Part shown: piece by piece, positions 14,223 to 16,187 of the stretch
Layout of the letters: every line of letters starts with the position of its first letter
Numbering within the stretch: position 1 is the stretch's first letter
DNA from: a bacterium
Lineage (GTDB): Bacteria > UBP15 > UBA6099 > DSWB01
NCBI GenBank assembly: GCA_020061125.1
Contig: JAGUYV010000365.1
Location: 1 to 16,187, forward strand
DNA length: 16,187 nt
Direction of reading: 5' to 3'
The notes under the pieces: model-generated
Database searches by the model: none
Told to the model about the DNA's origin: nothing
Seen by the model: the letters and a program-made list of their open reading frames with translations, nothing else
Program-made: the position numbers and the translations under genes

Positions 14223-15431
14223 TTATTGCTTGCCGGGGATTCCGGCCAGCAGGTCCTTGAGGTTGAAGCGCACGAAATCGCCCGGCTTGCGGTTTCTAGC
14301 CCAGACCCAGAAATCGAATGTGGCCGGACGCAGCACGATGGTCTGAACGGTGCCGTCAACCATGACGCCGCTGTCGTGCATCATGGTCTGTGCGATTTCC
14401 GGGGTAATGGCGCCGTGGTGCTGGATGAGCAGTTCGCTCAAGCGGGCGTAGCGCTCGGGGCTGGGGCTGGAACTGAAGTTGCCGGCGGCGATGTTTTTGC
14501 CTTCGAGCGCCGGGGTAGTGAAGTGGTTGGTGGTGTGCAGGGCGTCGTCTTTGAAGCCCAGGGTGTCCACGGTTTTCGCGGTGAGCTCGATAAGTCGCGC
14601 GTCGCCTGTTTTGCCGTCCGCAACCACGACATTGTAACCGGCGATGCGCTTGGCGTCCCTGATGATTTTTTCTGCCTGGTCCGTGCTTTCCGCGTACTGG
14701 GCGAGCATGCGCACGAGGATGAGCGCGGGCACTCCGGAGTCGCCGTTTTCTTCTTCAACAGCCATGGAGAAATTGAGTTCCACGGACACGCCCGCGTCGT
14801 TGATGGTGGTGAGATCTCCCACGATACCGGGATAGATCACGGACGCGAAGGCATGGCCCGTGTTTGGTTTACGCACGATCACCGCGCTGTATGCATCGAG
14901 TTCCTTGAGTCCGCCCTTGGCCCAGTCCAGGTTGCGGCCCTCGATGAGCGCGCCGTCCGCGGTTTTTGGGCCGCGCGCCACGAAGGTCGAGCACAGGATG
15001 GCGAAATAGTCCACATGCGAACTCAAGATCAGAACATCTTCATATTTGAGACCCGCGCCGTCGGCCAGGCCGCGCATTTCTTCGAGATATTCCTCGGGGA
15101 TGTACGGTTCGTTGGCTTTTGCGTGAGCCAGCAGCGTGCCTCGCGGGTCGCTGTACGCCTTGGCCCCGCCTTTGCCCAGGATGGCGATCTGCTTGGTCCA
15201 TTCCTCAATAACTTTTTTGTATAGATACTGCTTGTAAACGAGCTTGATTTCATCTTTGAGCAGGGACCCCTGCTGATGGCCCATGTCGTAGGGCGAGCCT
15301 TCGATGGTGATGACATAGATGCCGTTGACTTTTTCCACGCCTGGCGCGGCGCTTGCGGGAGCGGATTGCAACACGCATGCGAAGACCGCGGCCAGAACCG
15401 CTGCAGCAACGAATGGGAACAGCTTCTTCAT
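14223..15431 (-). CDS. Secreted C45/acyltransferase-like Ntn hydrolase
   Basis: This exported protein belongs to the acyl-CoA:6-aminopenicillanate acyltransferase (peptidase C45) type of N-terminal-nucleophile hydrolases. From ATG 15431, with AGGAGG 8 nt upstream, it has 402 residues: a signal peptide to about residue 28 (APASA), a prosegment with GSPYDMGHQQG near 45-55, then the catalytic entry CSTFVARGPKTADG with Cys147 as expected nucleophile, followed by IEGRNLDW (163-170). In the family, self-cleavage before this Cys exposes it as the N-terminal nucleophile for amide hydrolysis or acyl transfer. Later GDLTTINDAGVSVELNFS and HTTNHF also fit. The substrate cannot be told; family members act on acyl-amino acids, bile-salt-like amides or peptidoglycan-related molecules. 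It sits 73 nt upstream of the kinase gene on the same strand. Confidence 0.85.
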   Translation of the reverse strand: MKKLFPFVAAAVLAAVFACVLQSAPASAAPGVEKVNGIYVITIEGSPYDMGHQQGSLLKDEIKLVYKQYLYKKVIEEWTKQIAILGKGGAKAYSDPRGTLLAHAKANEPYIPEEYLEEMRGLADGAGLKYEDVLILSSHVDYFAILCSTFVARGPKTADGALIEGRNLDWAKGGLKELDAYSAVIVRKPNTGHAFASVIYPGIVGDLTTINDAGVSVELNFSMAVEEENGDSGVPALILVRMLAQYAESTDQAEKIIRDAKRIAGYNVVVADGKTGDARLIELTAKTVDTLGFKDDALHTTNHFTTPALEGKNIAAGNFSSSPSPERYARLSELLIQHHGAITPEIAQTMMHDSGVMVDGTVQTIVLRPATFDFWVWARNRKPGDFVRFNLKDLLAGIPGKQ

Positions 15432-15479
15432 GAAAAAGACCTCCTGGCGGATACGCGCGCACGGGCGCAGGTTCAATGA

Positions 15480-15485
15480 ATTATA
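15480..15485 (-). promoter_or_regulatory. -10 box of the Ntn hydrolase gene
   Basis: Minus-strand TATAAT at 15485-15480. A TTGTGG lies 20 nt upstream of it, too far for a standard pair, but 17 nt from the overlapping CTATAT. A start near 15473 gives a leader of about 40 nt carrying AGGAGG. Confidence 0.5.
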
Positions 15486-15536
15486 TAGAGATTGCACGGC
15501 ATGCGCCACAACAGTGAAGCGGTGTGCGGACAATGA

Positions 15537-16187
15537 TTATTTGGAGGAGTCCGGCCCATCCTCTTCGGGCGGCGCGGAGAGGTCAATGTGGCGCAGGTGT
15601 TCGGGCATGTCCACATGTTCTTCGAGAATGAGGTCGTCGGGGATTTCAGGCGCGGGGTAACCGGCGTCCTGCATTTCGGCTTCGGACATGGGAAAATCCA
15701 TGTGCAGGGCTGGCGCCGCGTCATCGGGGTGTGGTTCGCTCTCATGCGAGGCGGCCTTTTGTCCTGGTTCTTTGGGGGCGCGGCGCTTGCGGCGCGGCGC
15801 GGCTTCGGCGGTTGCTCCTGCGCCCTGATATTTCCGGCCCGTGGCCTGGAGATAGAACACCGTAAGCGCCCCCACGCCCCAGCACAGCAGAGGCACGCGC
15901 AGCAGGCCCGCCCCAAACTGGCCTGCGAAATGCAGGGACATGGAGTAATACACAAGAGCCAGCAGTGGCAAACCGCAGATGGTGAGCAGCACGCAAGTCC
16001 TGACATATCGCTGCGCGCCGATGCGGAACGATGCGGTGACCGCGTCGTCAAAGGATTTGCGGTCCATGAGAATGGACTGGTAAGCATAGGAAAACAGGGG
16101 GAAGAAGGCCGCGGCCACGGGCAGAGGCGCCCAGTCCAGATACGGGCGCGCCTGGGGCGGCAGATAAGGAAGCGCGAGCAGGGCCGC
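15537..16187 (-). CDS. Integral membrane protein, N-terminus beyond the window
   Basis: The frame is open to the window edge, so 216 C-terminal residues are visible and the true start lies beyond base 16187; the GTG at 16118 is only an internal codon. Three hydrophobic segments appear, around the AAAFFPLFSYAYQS start, CVLLTICGLPLLALVYYSM and GLLRVPLLCWGVGALTVFYL. The motif SILMDRKSFDDAVTASFRIGAQRY between them resembles the loop of DUF4013- or YckC-like multipass proteins, but I cannot name the family. The tail beyond residue ~115 changes to a Lys/Arg-rich stretch (PRRKRRAPKEPGQK) and then an acidic, Pro-rich end (IPDDLILEEHVDMPEHL), probably cytoplasmic and disordered. It precedes the Ntn hydrolase by 105 nt, which has its own promoter-like sequence. 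Role unknown. Confidence 0.75.
   Translation of the reverse strand, partial: AALLALPYLPPQARPYLDWAPLPVAAAFFPLFSYAYQSILMDRKSFDDAVTASFRIGAQRYVRTCVLLTICGLPLLALVYYSMSLHFAGQFGAGLLRVPLLCWGVGALTVFYLQATGRKYQGAGATAEAAPRRKRRAPKEPGQKAASHESEPHPDDAAPALHMDFPMSEAEMQDAGYPAPEIPDDLILEEHVDMPEHLRHIDLSAPPEEDGPDSSK

Overview
The window is a GC-rich chromosomal stretch from a diderm (Gram-negative-type) bacterium, probably a metagenome contig. Evidence for an outer membrane is a porin with an N-terminal SLH domain, a coiled coil and a beta-barrel ending in Phe, together with a lipobox protein and several signal peptides. SLH-type porins occur in Cyanobacteria, Deinococcota, Negativicutes and several uncultured phyla, so I do not assign a phylum. 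I see no tRNA, rRNA, CRISPR array, integrase or phage gene.

Layout. (1) Bases 1 to about 100 look like a foreign contig end: a plus-strand GT2 glycosyltransferase fragment runs into a minus-strand ABC ATPase and truncates both. (2) Bases about 85-2146, minus strand: a tungstate uptake operon tupA-tupB-tupC. It is preceded by a near-consensus promoter and an RNA matching the molybdenum/tungsten cofactor (MOCO) riboswitch class. The inferred logic is that cofactor sensing in the leader controls import of the metal needed to make it. (3) Bases 2151-4798, minus strand: a membrane-anchored TPR-like protein and a GT4 glycosyltransferase. The GT4 promoter directly follows the porin terminator and predicts a nearly leaderless mRNA. 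(4) Bases 4828-7297: the SLH porin, a long porin leader with a strong Shine-Dalgarno and an 18-codon ORF, and an AT-rich island carrying a perfect TGTGA-N6-TCACA (Crp/Fnr-type) dyad. (5) Bases 7298-10821: a secreted protein of unknown function (+), a Trm112-like zinc-ribbon methyltransferase (-, also probably leaderless) and a small secreted unknown (+). (6) Bases 10822-11185: a REP/MITE-like element with a nested hairpin and terminal inverted repeats, plus an extra copy of one repeat end. (7) Bases 11186-16187, minus strand: a soluble multi-PAS hybrid histidine kinase, a secreted C45/acyltransferase-like Ntn hydrolase and a membrane protein cut by the window edge.

The strongest observations are the cofactor riboswitch upstream of a tungstate transporter, the probable misassembly at the left end, the two leaderless-type gene starts, and the REP/MITE-like element. 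No gene cluster here amounts to a convincing new defence or biosynthetic system.
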